28,153 bases of DNA from Haplomitrium mnioides (taxonomy: Eukaryota; Marchantiophyta; Haplomitriopsida; Calobryales). Shown one piece after another: positions 8,716 through 19,964 of the stretch (positions are counted from its first letter, which is position 1; every line of letters begins with the position of its first letter). The stretch is taken from the NCBI GenBank assembly GCA_049999725.1, contig JBNGIS010011617.1:1-28153 (forward strand), read 5' to 3'. Below the pieces are notes generated by a model. The model did no database searches, was not told the origin of the DNA, and saw only the letters and a program-made list of their open reading frames with translations. Position numbers and translations under genes: made by a program.

Positions 8716-9528
8716 CTTCATACAAAGACTACTGATTACAACTTTGTTTGTACACAAGTTATAGACTCTTTTGTAGATCTTGAGACTTTTGTTTAGTTGA
8801 ATCAAGTCTAGAACTTGGAGATGTTTCTTGTTTATAGTCTTAATTCAATCTACTTAACTATTGTCTTTTTGATTCTGAACTTTGATACGTTTGTGTATAT
8901 GCTTCGTTGAATTATGAAATATTTTTAAATGCTAAAACCTTTTTGAAAGCTCACGTTAACTTTTGATTGCATGGATTTTCAACTACAAGTGAAAGCCTAC
9001 TTCTTTCTTGAATTTTAAAACAAAGCTCCTAATCCATGCCATGTTTACTTTTGCAAACTCATTCCCTTGATTTCTAGTCATCTTGGGTTTTTTTGTTATG
9101 TTTTGTAATTTTTTTTCCAACAAAAATTTTTGAAAGAGCACCATATCTACACATGTCGAGAGTTTGTGCAATGAAACATATTTTAAAATAGCTTTTTGTG
9201 ACTTGTATTTCAACTTTTGTGGTTAGAATTGTAATCAATTATAAATGCAAGTTTTTGGTGAAAACTTACCATAATTTTCATGCTTTTCATCAAATTCAAG
9301 TTTTCTAATATTTTAATAAGAACTAATAATATTAATTGATTTTTCATAACGAAATTGACTCTCGTTCAATCATGCTTGTTGAAACGGCCAAAAACAAATT
9401 CAAAAAACTCATGTACTTTTTGTTTTTAAAAAATAGCCTCGTTTTTTTAATTCAAAAATCACAAATTTTCTCCAAAAAAAAGGTTCATGTTCTGAGTAGC
9501 CTATTTCTAGTTCAAAGTAGTGGCTATT
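8716..9528 (+). repeat. Right-end region, direct repeat of 1-715
   Basis: This non-coding, AT-rich end of the transposon matches 1-715 block for block. It contains no supported gene. It shows what should fill the 100-N gap at 479-578. Confidence 0.75.
9483..9528 (-). repeat. Right terminal inverted repeat
   Basis: This is the reverse-complement partner of 1905-1950. The outermost bases read GTTCAAAGTAGTGGCTATT on the plus strand, followed directly by the AAAT duplication. Confidence 0.65.
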
Positions 9529-9532
9529 AAAT
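9529..9532. repeat. Right 4-bp target-site duplication (AAAT)
   Basis: AAAT directly follows the right terminus and equals 1901-1904. The inferred empty site would read ...CAATCATAAAAT-GAGTGGACT.... Confidence 0.65.
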
Positions 9533-11202
9533 GAGTGGACTCCACCAAGGAGAGCAAATGATGCTCTAAGGTATAGCTTCCTCTTCCTCTTCCTTCTAGA
9601 ACAAATTCTTCAAATGATTTAGAAAGGACTGATATGCTTGACGAATGAACCAGGGTAGCCTCTACAATGATGATTGCTCCTACTTGACAGTATGCACTGC
9701 TCCTTGATAAAGAAATGAGTAGCCAAAAAAATAGTGACAAAGCAACTCAATTTGTGCAGCCCTTCGACAAAATCTGCCATTAACAATAACTGAGCTTGCT
9801 ACCAGCTCAAACATATGTACTCCCTCACACCTTGCAAAATCTGAGCCTTGCTTGCAAAATGATTGCTTTATGAAAACCAGAGGAGCATAGGCTGCTCACT
9901 AAATCTTCTTGCTCAATTGTAGCCGGCTTGCGATTTTTTGTTTTGAACATAAAATCTCTAAAAAGCCTTATTCTAAAAATTCTCTTCTACCAAATCTTAA
10001 CTTCAGATCATGTCTTCAATGAAGAGCTGCTCTCGATGCAAAAATCTGAAGACAAAGTTCTACTCAACCCCGAATCTGAGAGAGAGGAAATATTTTCTCA
10101 AATCTTTGCTCCCTTGGAAGATCATGCACAAACGCCATGCCTCACTTGGAACAACTCGCTCCCTAAACTTGTTGAAGTAGAGAGCTTGTAGACAACATAA
10201 CAAGGAAGACTCCAAAGGTAAGATTGTCAAATCACTATTGGAAGAAATGAGTTGCTATTCTGTAGCATTTCAAATCCACAAAACTCAAGATACAATCTTT
10301 GCATTGATAAAGCTACACACAAACTATTGCCTTCGGCGAAGGGATCCCTACCCTTGCTTGATCAAGACTAGAGCAGCAAAGGCTGCTCACTTCATTTTGT
10401 TTTGAAATCGCAGCTCTTGACCGGCGATTTTTGAGAAGCAAGGATGCTCTCCAAATCCCTAAATTGTAGCAAAGAAACCAAGCTTCGACTTCACTCAATA
10501 AAAATCTGCTTGCAAATATATGCTCGACAAAAGAAACCTGACGAATGATGCACAAAGAAGATTTTGTCGTTGTTTGATCGAAACCAAAGCAGCAATGGAC
10601 TCGCTTTCCAAATCCTCAAACACTTGCAAAAACACTTATGTATTCTCTGACAAAGAAAACCAGGTCTCTTGCTCTTTGGTAATGAAATCTGACCCTTTTG
10701 CATATCCTTAGACAAGTTTCAAACAACAAAGGAAGTTGCAAAATCCTTCCTTGACATCCAATCCCTACAACAATAAATTCTTGCTCAACAAAAGACCAGC
10801 CAGATGCCGCAATTTGATCAAATGTTGCTGCAAACAAAAGACTCAAGCAAAAGAAACTAAGGTTGTTGAATGTTGAAGATTTTTCTTGCACAAAAAATCA
10901 CAAACCAACAAACAAACAACACAAAAATCTGTAGAAGTTTCTGCAATGCAGAATTAAACACGATTCTCTTGCAACAACTTGATTTTCCTCCACCTATAGA
11001 GCTCTTCACAAAAAGTAATAGAAATTTTGTCAGATTTTTGGAAAGCTTCTTCACAAATCAGCAACCTACATCTAGAAGGAACTTTTTAATCTCCAACAAT
11101 CAAAGATACCACAGATGCCCTCAAATCTTCTGATCAAATTTCTCACTCGCAATCCAAGATACCATGGATGCTCCACAAAGAAATCTGAAATCTTTAAATG
11201 TA
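9533..11202. other. Unassigned AT-rich sequence
   Basis: There are short open frames on both strands but none with a recognisable family or motif. The longest, at 9928-10191 on the plus strand and 10616-10891 on the minus strand, look like chance frames. I see no element ends here. Phrases such as GCTGCTCAC and (T/C)TGCTCAA recur irregularly but do not form a clear array. Confidence 0.5.
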
Positions 11203-11430
11203 CTTTTTCTCAAGTGATACCTCCTCAAGGAATTGCAAATGTTGATCTTCTGATATCAAAACCAGCGCATCTTTGCTTACAGGAAATCCACGCTTCTCCA
11301 AGAGCCACAATACCTCGACTCACAAAATGAAGTGTGTGACATCGAAAGATAACTTTTTGATGAGAGTACATGGTCTTATATACTAAAACACAAAAATTCA
11401 AAAAACTGAAAATGTCTAAAAATAGAAATC
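11203..11430. repeat. Copy A of a roughly 225-bp direct duplication
   Basis: This matches 18863-19100 through shared blocks: ACCAGCGCA(T/C)CTTTGCT, AGAGC(C/T)ACAATACCTC, GATGAGAGTACATGG and GTCTAAAAATA. On the minus strand it carries AGTATATAAGACC, a TATA-like motif, so it may be an LTR or promoter fragment. It directly precedes the 42-bp array. Confidence 0.7.
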
Positions 11431-11462
11431 TACCTGGAATAGTGTGACAACATAATCATCCT

Positions 11463-13765
11463 ATGAGAGCTACAATGTCATTGCAACAATCACAACGTCA
11501 CCCACTGACAACTACAATGTTTTCTCAACAATGGCAATGTCATCTCGCAGCAACTACAATGTTTTATAATCAACTGCAAAGTCATCCTACAAGAGCTACA
11601 ATGTCTTCTCAACAACATCAATGTCATGCAATCACAACTACAATGTCTTCTCAACATTATCAATATCATTTAATGACAACTACAATGTCTTTTCAACAAC
11701 ATCAACATCATCCAAAAACAACTACAATGTCTTATCAACAACACTAACTTAATGCAATAACAACTACAATATCTTCTCAACAATTACAACGTCATTCTAA
11801 AACAACTACAATGTCTTCTCAACAACTGCAATGTCATCTCATAACAACTACATTGTCTTTTGAATAAATGCAACGTCATCTAATAACAACTAAATTGTTG
11901 TCTCAAAAACTCTAATATCAACCCATAACAACTACAAAGTCTTTTCAACAACAAGAACGTCATCCCATTACAACTACAATATCTTCTAAACAACAACAAT
12001 GTCATGTCATAACAACTGCAATGTCTCATCAACAACAGCAACGTCATCCTATGACAACTCCAATGTCTTCTCAACAACAACAATATCAACCTATAACAAC
12101 TACAATATCTTCTCAACAACAACAACAACGTCACTCTACGACAACTACAATGTCTTTCAAACAGTTGCAACATCATTGTATGACAACTACAATGTCTTCT
12201 CAATTGCTGCAATATCATCCTACAACAAATATAGTGTCTTTTTAACAACACCAATGTCATCCCATAACAACTATAATGTCTTCTCAAGAACTACAATGTC
12301 ATCTCATGACAACTACAATATCCTCCCAATAGCTGCAATGTCATCCCATCAAAATTACAATGTCTTGTCAACACCTACAATGTCATCTTATAATAACTAC
12401 ACTGTCTTCTCAACAATTGTAACACCATCCTAAGAAAACTACAATAATTTCTCATCAACAACAACATTCTAATGACAACTAAAATGTCTTCTCAGCAATC
12501 GTAACATCATTTGATGACAAATAAAGTGTCTTCTCAACAATAGAAACCTTATTTAATGACAACTACAATATCTTCTCAACAACAATAACGTCATTTAACG
12601 ACAACTACAATGACTTCTCAACAATTGCAATATCATTCTAAGAAAAATACAATGGTTTTTCATCAACAACAACCTTCCAATGACAACTACAATATCTTCT
12701 CAACAACAATAACATCATTTAACAACAACTACAATATTTTCTCATCAAAAACAATTTCATCCCATAACAACTACAATGTCTACTCAACAAGTACAACATC
12801 ATCCTATATCAGCTTCAATGTCTTCTCAATGACAACATCATCATGCAATAACAACTACAATGTCTTCTCAACAATAACACCATTATTCTATAAGAACTAC
12901 AATGTATTATCAACAACAACGACATCATCATACAATAACTACAATGTATTTTTGACAATAGTAACGTCATCCAATCACAATTACAATGTCTTCTTAACAT
13001 TAACAACGTCATATGATGACAACTACAATGTCTTCTCAACAATAGCAACGTCATCTTATAAGAACTACAATGTTTTTTCAACAACAACAATGTCATTCTA
13101 AACCAACTACAATGTCTTCTCCACAACATCAATGTCATCCTATGACAACTACAATTTATTCTCAACAACATCAACATGATTCGATGACAACTACATTATC
13201 TTCTCCACAACAACAACACCATCTCATGACAAAAACAATGTCTTCTCAATAACATCGATGTCACTTCATGACAACTACCATGTTTTCTCAACAATAGCAA
13301 TGTCATCTTATGACAACTAGAATGTCTTTTCAACAACAACAACGTCTTTGTATGACAACTCCAATGTCTTCTCAACAACATCAACGTCATTTGATGACAA
13401 CTACAATGTCTTCTCAACATTGGTAATGTTGTTTGATGACAACTACATTGTTTTCTCAACAACAAAACCGTCATCCTATAAGAACTATAATGTCTTCTCA
13501 ACAATAGCAACATCATCCCATGACAACTATAATTTCTTCTCAACAATTGCAACGTAGTCGTTGGACAAATACAATGTCTAACCAACAACATCAATATCAT
13601 TCTACGACAACTACAATGTCTTGTCAACAACAACAAAGTCATCCTATATCTCTTCAAAAATTGCAACATCATCCAAGAGCAACAATAATGTCAACCAATG
13701 AGAACTTAATATCTTCTCAACATTAGCAACGACATCGAATGACAACTACAATGTTCTCTCAACAA
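11463..13765. repeat. 42-bp-period minisatellite, about 55 units
   Basis: The unit is approximately ACAACTACAATGTCTTCTCA, then ACAACAACAACGTCATCCTATG. The distance between successive ACTACAATGT motifs is 42 bases where I counted it. Units vary by substitution and by the length of the CAA run. Because 42 is a multiple of three, open frames of 60-160 codons arise on both strands with 14-residue repeats (YDNYNVFSTTTTSS on plus, LLLLRRHCSCHRMT on minus). Stops interrupt every frame and neither strand is favoured, so I do not call these genes. Confidence 0.9.
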
Positions 13766-14159
13766 TAGCAGTGTCACCCCTTGTAGCATCCAATCAAGAC
13801 TATGACTTTTAACAAGGAATATTTTTTATATACTACTGTTTGGCTACTATTTTATTGGTGTATCTACATAGCTATTTTGTTGTAATAATATATTTTGAAT
13901 ATCAAATAATAAAAATTTTAACAAAAAATAGCTACAAACAATAAGTAAAGTTATTATATCAAACTAAACAACTAGTATTTAATCTTAATGTTAGCTCTCA
14001 TAGTAAGTATTATGGCTCTTATTAAGAACATATATCCTACCAAAAAAACAAGCACGTGTGAAAACGTACATGAGATCAAAAATTCCATTGATTGCCATGC
14101 TGAAGTAGGGATAAAATGCTATTTGTGGTAGATTAGGGCTGTGGTGCAACTTTTCCTTC
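13766..14159. other. AT-rich spacer with an imperfect inverted repeat
   Basis: No gene is visible. TAGCTATTTTGTT (about 13869) and AACAAAAAATAGCTA (about 13920) form an imperfect inverted repeat with a loop of about 40 nt. I see nothing else. Confidence 0.5.
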
Positions 14160-15500
14160 TCATATGTGTGGTTGACCGTTTTTCTTAAACGACGTCAGCA
14201 TTCAAGCTTAGTATTCGACACCAACATTCAAGTTGATTTTTTTGTGATTCTTCTAAATTTATGTGACAATTTTTTCAGCTTTTGAGCTTAGCATTTGAGC
14301 ATTAGAGAGCAAAATTTGAGCTGATTTTTTTGCAATTCTTCTGAATTCTTATATGACAATTTTTTCAGTGTTTGTGTCACTTCTTATTTTGTAGGTTCCA
14401 CTTTGCAGAATTATTCTCTACTTCTTCTATACATCAAATCTTCTCGTTTGTACGGTTGAGTGCTTTCTTGAATGACACCAGCATTTGAGCTTAGCATTCA
14501 AGCGTTCAATGCTAGCATTCGAGTTGATTTTTTTGTGATTCTTCTGTGACAATTTTTTTAGCATTTGTGTCACTTCTTTTTTTGCACGTTCCTTTATGTA
14601 TAATTCTTCTCTGCTTCTTCTATACATCGAAGCGTTGCATCTATGAAGCCTATTTTTTATGTTTCTATTCTCAAACTATTGTGTTTATTTTTTCTATTCT
14701 CCATCTAATCTTCCAACATGGATTTATCTTCTTTGACCTACATCAAATCTCTTTCTATCGTATCAATAGATTTGTCTTATGCTCTCCATTCCTTCTTTCC
14801 ATACAAGTTTACATTGCAATTTTTATACGAGCTGAAGCATATTTTTGGTTCCTTTTTTTCTTGTACAAATTTTCAAAGCTCTCTTTACACAAGCTGATTT
14901 TTTAGAGCATCTTTGAGTCAAATTTTTATGAGCATTCTTTCTGTTTTTCTACTCTTTCTATTGAGTATAATGTTTTTTTGCAACTCTCAATAAGCAAGTT
15001 CCTTATCAAGGAGTTTCTTATCAAGTAGATTTTGAGCTTCTTCAAGTCAGCTTTCTTTGACATGCATTACTTACATTAGTTTTTGGTCTTTTTTCTACTT
15101 CCAACTACATTAGATCTCTTTTGCGCAAATATTCTTCCAATGTGAATTCATCTTCTTTGACCTACATCAGATTTTCTCTATTGGTTCTAATTATTTATGC
15201 AGCTCTTAATAAGCAAGTTCCTTATCATATGTTGGTTTCTACATCCATCATCGAGCATCGATGTGAGTGAACTTCGTATGAGCATTTTGTTTTGTTTTTG
15301 CTACTACTTCAAGCATTTGTTTTCTGTTTCAAACTCCTTTAGCTTTAGGGTGCATGTTTTGCTTTGAGCTGCTATCTGTAGAGCAAAATTTGAACACATT
15401 TTGAGCAACAAACATTATGGGTTCCTTCTTTCTACTCAGGTTCATACAACATAAGTATATGCAAGTTGAAGCATATTTTTAAGTTTTTTTTTCTCATACT
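14160..15500. repeat. Block of degenerate interspersed duplications
   Basis: Several phrases recur two or three times in order: TTTTTTGTGATTCTTCT with TGACAATTTTTT (14236, 14325, 14528), CTTCTTCTATACATC (14425, 14614), ATCTTCTTTGACCTACATCA (14727, 15149), AATAAGCAAGTTCCTTATCA (14989, 15208) and GAAGCATATTTTT (14834, 15466). This suggests old tandem or nested duplications of non-coding sequence. A 119-codon open frame at 14546-14905 is hydrophobic and low-complexity, with no family resemblance; I do not call it a gene. Confidence 0.6.
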
Positions 15501-15526
15501 ATGATTAGTACATATAATTAGGGTTA

Positions 15527-15696
15527 TGTTTAATACTAATCCTAGGAGCTAAACGTATGTATATTTGTAACGTATGGCATTTTCACATATTCGTATTGAG
15601 ATTAAAGTAAGAAGAGAAGAGAGATGAGGAGAGAAGTTTACTTACAAGCACCTTGCATATGTTTTGCATTTTTGCTATGATTCTTCTTTTACAACA
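15527..15696 (+). mobile_element. Candidate Ty1-copia LTR (plus-strand relic)
   Basis: It starts TGTTTAATAC and ends TTTTACAACA, immediately before a primer-binding-type motif. The length of 170 bp is close to the 159-bp LTR of the other copia element here, which also ends TACAACA in its own orientation. The start is a best guess from the TG...CA rule. A partner LTR was not found. Confidence 0.45.
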
Positions 15697-15710
15697 CGTT
15701 ATCAGCATGA
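15697..15710 (+). promoter_or_regulatory. Candidate retrotransposon primer-binding site
   Basis: CGTTATCAGCATGA follows ACAACA. ACAACACGTTATCAGCACGA is a motif I recall downstream of the 5' LTR of one plant Ty1-copia lineage. It looks complementary to a tRNA anticodon arm (tRNA-Ile-like) rather than to a 3' CCA end. The family link is from memory. Confidence 0.45.
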
Positions 15711-18535
15711 TTAGCTTATAAATAAAGAATTTTTTTTCATACCCTCAACTTCATGATTTTTCTATAGAATCTATACACAAAATTTTTCATGTATTCTTCT
15801 TTATAGAAATCTAAGTTTTCATCCCCCTACTTCTCATTCTACATAAACATTTTTCTTTCATCTATCAATTTTATATTATATTATATAATATTTATTCTAC
15901 ATCCAACAAAGAATAAGCGCACAGAGTTGAAAGATTCTCTCAGGTTTGAAGATCCAACCAGAAGCAATCCACATTTTCAGATTTCTACATTCAAATCAAA
16001 GATGAATTGAATTTGCAGTTCAAATGCAAACCCATACATGTGAAGAATTCAATCAAGTTCATGAAGAATTCTATAAATAGGTAGACAACAACGTCATAAG
16101 AAAAAATTTGCACAATTGCAATCCTAAAAGATTTCTATCAAATTCATCAAGTAGGATTATTTTCATCAAATCAAATTAGATACTATACTCTTTGAAGAAG
16201 GATTGGCAACATTCAATCAAAGTAGGCCGAACATTTTTCTGTTGGAGAAGAATCGATGGAAAATAACAGAAAGTTTTGACGTAGAAAACTAGTTTCTTGT
16301 AGAAGAGTAATTCAATGAGACAACAAGACATTGCGATTCGATTGAAACTCAAAGAAGATCAAATTCTCAGAAGAAAACTATCAAAACTGAAGAAGATTGT
16401 GTTGGATCTCATACATTTTAGTGAGTTGTAGAAGAAGACTTCATTGCAGAGTTCTTTGAAGGTTGAAATGGCAAGAGATCACATTTTCAACATCGATTGA
16501 AACTCAGAAGGTTGAAAGTTTCACAAGAAGACATCAGGATTTTTTGAAAGTTTGAAAGAAATAGTGCTGAAACATCGACATATCGACATTTCTGTGAAAG
16601 TTTGAAGTTGTCCATTTTGGTAAATTTTGAAAGTTCGACAAGCTCAACAGTTTGAATCTGTCCTAAAACAACATAATATCACCACTTTATTGATTGATCA
16701 TCGAATATCTTGAAAGTTCAAAAAAATCCTTTCAATGAACGGTGAAAGCTCCAAAAGGATTTCTATCTAGCAGTATCAGGCTCAGAGTAAATGCTAGAAG
16801 TTTGAAAAGGAAGAAGCAAAGTCCATGGTGAAACAACGCCAAAACACTATTTTGACAAAATTTTAAAATATTAAAAGTTCAAAAAGAAGAAGCATTTGGA
16901 CAAAATAGAGATAAATCACTATTTCAAATATTTGAGGAAAAAAACAAAAAATATTATAAAACTAATCTAAACTCAGAGAGGAATCTGCCCTATATTCGAA
17001 TTCAACCAATCCCGGAGTGACAAGTGGCACAGCTAGCTATGTGGACAGACTAAACCCCACCTCCATATACAAGGAGTGAGGGAACCTTAGTCGAAAGAAG
17101 CTACGAGTGTCATCTATTTATACTTGACATTGCTTTTTCCACTTCACTTATGGGATTAAGTGAAGGTCACCCGTGAAGCGACGACTGTTGTGGTATTCGA
17201 GCCTTGACTCTGAAGCACCAATTGCAACTGTCGAAGCTACTAAGTCTACCAAACCTACTAGATCATTGCCGAACATGTATAAAGTTAACTTTGAAGCATG
17301 GAAATACTGCCGAACCTATTTTGATTACCGAACCTAAGCTTCCTTGAGCTCGATTGCAGCATTTTTTAGACAAAACTTCAATTGATTGTTATGTAAGCAT
17401 TTGGGATCATTTTTCAAAAGATGAAACAACAAAATATGATGGCATGCTCCAAGCGGCTCTATCAAACTTGATTTCACTCAATTTGGTTCACAGACAAGTA
17501 TAAACAGAGAGCTAACCTCTCTAGCATTTACAAAGTCTAGAGCATAACAATTGTGTTATGCTTCCAGACTAATGCTTCAACACATACATAGTTTTATTTC
17601 CATTTTCTAAAGAAAAAAATTGCAGAACCACCAGCATATACACAATTTCTACCATGCATATCAATTTTCAGCTATTCCCTTAATGTTTTGATCAACCATC
17701 CTAATACCAATTCAGTTGGCTTGACCAAATTGGAAGCTGATACAAATCTCCATTATATCTCAAACATTGTTATATATATTGGAATACCAATTTGACATAG
17801 ATTAATATCAGATCACTTCATTTACCATTCTGATATCTCAATACTATGTACTTCATTTAATAGAAATCTGCACACTAGTAAATCCAATAGAATCTATTAC
17901 ACAAATTTTCTAGTGATCTGAGAATAGAATCCAATGCATTATCATTAGCATAGCTCAATATATAAGTGTAAAAAGATTGACTATAGCTATATATGGAGTA
18001 CAGATTCTGTTTTCCAAAATGTATATTTTTCTATAGAATCTAATAGAGGAAACTAACTTGTTGTCTCAAGAATCTATAGAGATTATGAGAAGGCCTAATA
18101 GCCACAACCAGTCTATAGGATTCACTCTACAATACAAAGTATCTTCCAATTTTATTCTCAAGCTTTATCAACATCATCTATCTTCAAGACTTGATTCAGG
18201 AGTTCATAGGACAAGCTTGCATATTGAAGATATTTACTCCAACTTTTGAAGACTATTTCTAGGAGCAGAGATTTCAACAACCCTTGATAGATTGTTGATG
18301 AATTTGGAAGGCCTATTGTTATCTGCAACACTTGTTTTCTTGAAGTTTTGAAGATCAATCCCTTGCTTACAGCAAGAAGAACACGAAACATACTCTCCAT
18401 ATTATCACTATTACCATAATCTAATTCAACTGTTATTCATGAAACATAAAAGAGTTTAACATTTAGTTTTCTGAATTTTTTGATAAATATGTTATTTATC
18501 TTCAAACCCTTAAAACTCTTTTAGCATTTTAAATC
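15711..18535. other. Long AT-rich leader or insertion region, no gene seen
   Basis: This lies between the primer-binding motif and the gag relic of the plus-strand copia remnant. The first half (15900-16900) is rich in GAAG and TTGAAAG phrases without a stable period. CTATAAATAG at about 16070 is a good TATA box but has no gene after it. Near 16980-17120 a frame reads NPGVTSGTASYVDRLNP, which I do not recognise. Minor frames at 18058-18249 (plus) and 18158-18400 (minus) have no family match. Confidence 0.45.
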
Positions 18536-18740
18536 ATGGAGAAATTAAATTTTAAATAGTTGACCATAAAAGGAGACAATTACCTCTCCTAGTCACTGGA
18601 TGTTGCTGCACATCTGGTATCAAAAGAATTGGAGACTACCATCTTGACATATGAGGATATTGCTCCACAGTAGAAGCCGAGACATTGGTCTTCCTAACGC
18701 ACCACCTTTCAAACTCTCTCAAAATACATGTCGTGCGCAT
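18536..18740 (+). pseudogene. Ty1-copia gag (UBN2-type) N-terminal relic
   Basis: The ATG at 18536 opens a frame reading MEKLNFK*LTIKGDNYLS*SLD, then VAAHLVSKELETTILTYED. After one frameshift it continues ETLVFLTHHLSNSLK. This parallels the start of the intact-looking gag at 26821 on the other strand (ALKLDGSNYLSWSLD, ARALILIRHHL). The stop after NYLS sits where Trp is conserved (TGG to TAG). There are three in-frame TAG codons and one shift. The rest of the polyprotein is absent. It plausibly belongs with the LTR and primer site at 15527-15710. Confidence 0.65.
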
Positions 18741-18862
18741 ACACATTGCTTACACAACTACATCGTCCACACACATTCCATGACATCTATCGACATATGA
18801 TAGAGAATGACAAATAGTTGAGTCTCATGCGCATACAATGCATGAGATCCCACAATGCTTTT

Positions 18863-19100
18863 CTTCGAGTGACACCTTCTCAAAGAAATTCCAAAAGTGT
18901 GTATTGATCTTCCAATATCAGAACCAGCGCACCTTTGCTCATAAGAAATCCATGCTTCTCTAAGAGCTACAATACCTCAGCTCTCCTCTTGGTTCATAAG
19001 CAAAACGAGACATCAAAAGATAACCTTTCGATGAGAGTACATGGCCTTACATACTAAGGCACAAAAAGACAAAAATTTTAAATTGTCTAAAAATAAAGCA
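18863..19100. repeat. Copy B of the roughly 225-bp direct duplication
   Basis: This is the partner of 11203-11430, in the same orientation and 7.66 kb away. It follows the copia gag relic. Shared blocks include GAGAGTACATGG and ACCAGCGCA. Confidence 0.7.
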
Positions 19101-19129
19101 TGCATGTCATATCTCGCCTCCAGACATAG

Positions 19130-19954
19130 AAGCACTTGCGTCAGCTGCTCTACTCACAAGTCTCACTTCCATACTAGAAGTAGCACATTAAGTCTCCCCA
19201 CATAATGTGGCTGCCAACTTGAACACTTTAGTTGGTGTGACTCCTCTAGTCAACACATCCCTAGCTGAAAACAATGGTTTCTCGACCACTAACCTAGCTG
19301 TCTCCATAGCTTAAGACGCACTTCTCTCCACTTTGGCTAATCTCTCCAAATCCTTGGAAGCCTCAGTCGGACGCATGGAAGTAGTCTTCACCAAATATGT
19401 CAACTCAAATAACTGCGAAAGTCTTACCTACCGGTGAGCATCCCCCCTCTGAGGATTTGACTCCACTACTGCTCTCTTAAGCTCAATAGCCTTGCTTGCT
19501 GCTATGGTCACTGCCACAGACGCATCAACTTGGGCTGTCCCACACATGAATTCTACATCAGCTGAATCTCCATCTACTACATATGAAGTAGAGGCTTCAC
19601 CTCTAGAGTTGGGTGTCGCCTGAGCTATAATCATAGCAGCTAATTGTTGCTCCAACTATATGATCCTAACATCCTTAGGAACCACAATAGCTATAGAAAC
19701 ACCCACCCCAGCTCTCCCAGTCGGTGATGCTCCTTTGCTACGACCACCTCGCTCGCCTCTACCTTGCTCACCTGTGCAAGCTACTCCTCGTCGAAACTCC
19801 ACGTGAAGCGAAATACATCTGTCCCTAGTGTGATCCATGACCCACAATAGTCACATTGTTGTTGGTCAGCTGCACCTTGTCAGCCCTAAGGTCAAACGCT
19901 AATCTCCTTTTCCATTGATTTGCGCCGATTTAAGGCTGAATTCCTGTTTTGAGA
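19130..19954 (-). pseudogene. Possible retro-element gag relic with a zinc knuckle
   Basis: On the minus strand at about 19857-19810, two frames offset by one base together read CDYCG, one residue, then MDHTRDRC. This fits C-x2-C-x4-H-x4-C. Downstream frames (19656-19847 and 19428-19655) are rich in Arg/Gly and then Ala/Val/Glu. No protease or RT follows. The call rests on a single short motif across a frameshift, so chance is possible. Confidence 0.3.
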
Positions 19955-19964
19955 CCTTTTATAG
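19955..19964 (-). promoter_or_regulatory. TATA-box-like motif
   Basis: The minus strand reads CTATAAAAGG about 100 bases upstream of the zinc-knuckle relic. It could be the promoter of a decayed element. Nothing else supports it. Confidence 0.25.

Larger units (their letters stand above)
1905..9528. mobile_element. 7.6-kb DNA transposon with DUF7869-like transposase and ParB-methyltransferase genes
   Basis: The left end reads AACAGCCACTACTTTAAAC. The reverse complement of the right end reads AATAGCCACTACTTTGAAC, a match at 17 of 19 positions. Weaker similarity continues to about 45 bases, for example GCTACTGAG against GCTACTCAG. AAAT abuts both ends. Inside are two divergent pseudogenes: a plus-strand DUF7869-like probable transposase (5801-8323) and a minus-strand ParB/N4-N6 DNA methyltransferase (5482-2903). 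TATA boxes lie between them. Minisatellites with a shared core lie at 2240-2720, 4770-5070 and 8350-8670. A right-end fragment of a second copy lies at 1-715, so this is a repetitive family. Both genes carry several stops and indels, so this copy is not expected to be autonomous. I cannot place it in a named superfamily. The boundaries are seen in the sequence; the class assignment is inferred. Confidence 0.7.

Noticed and set aside
1-9528. The 1-715 and 8716-9528 pair as LTRs of a retrotransposon
   Set aside because: The interior has no RT or integrase. A TIR at 1905 matches the end at 9528 and both are bounded by AAAT, so two DNA transposon copies explain the data better.
11880-13672. Long open frames on both strands in the minisatellite (up to 163 codons)
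   Set aside because: They follow from a period divisible by three. They occur on both strands, are interrupted irregularly and have no non-repeat domain.
14546-14905. 119-codon hydrophobic plus-strand frame as a membrane protein
   Set aside because: T-rich DNA naturally yields Phe/Leu/Ile frames. It lies within degenerate repeats and has no recognisable family or upstream signals.
17020-17210. tRNA-like A box (TGGCACAGCTAG) and B box (GGTATTCGAGCC), a possible SINE
   Set aside because: The spacing is about 165 bases and neither box is a good match. No poly-A tail or target duplication is seen.
18601-18630. CTGGTATCAAAAG as a tRNA-iMet primer-binding site
   Set aside because: Only the first eight bases match TGGTATCAGAGC, and the sequence is explained as codons of the copia gag relic (HLVSKE).
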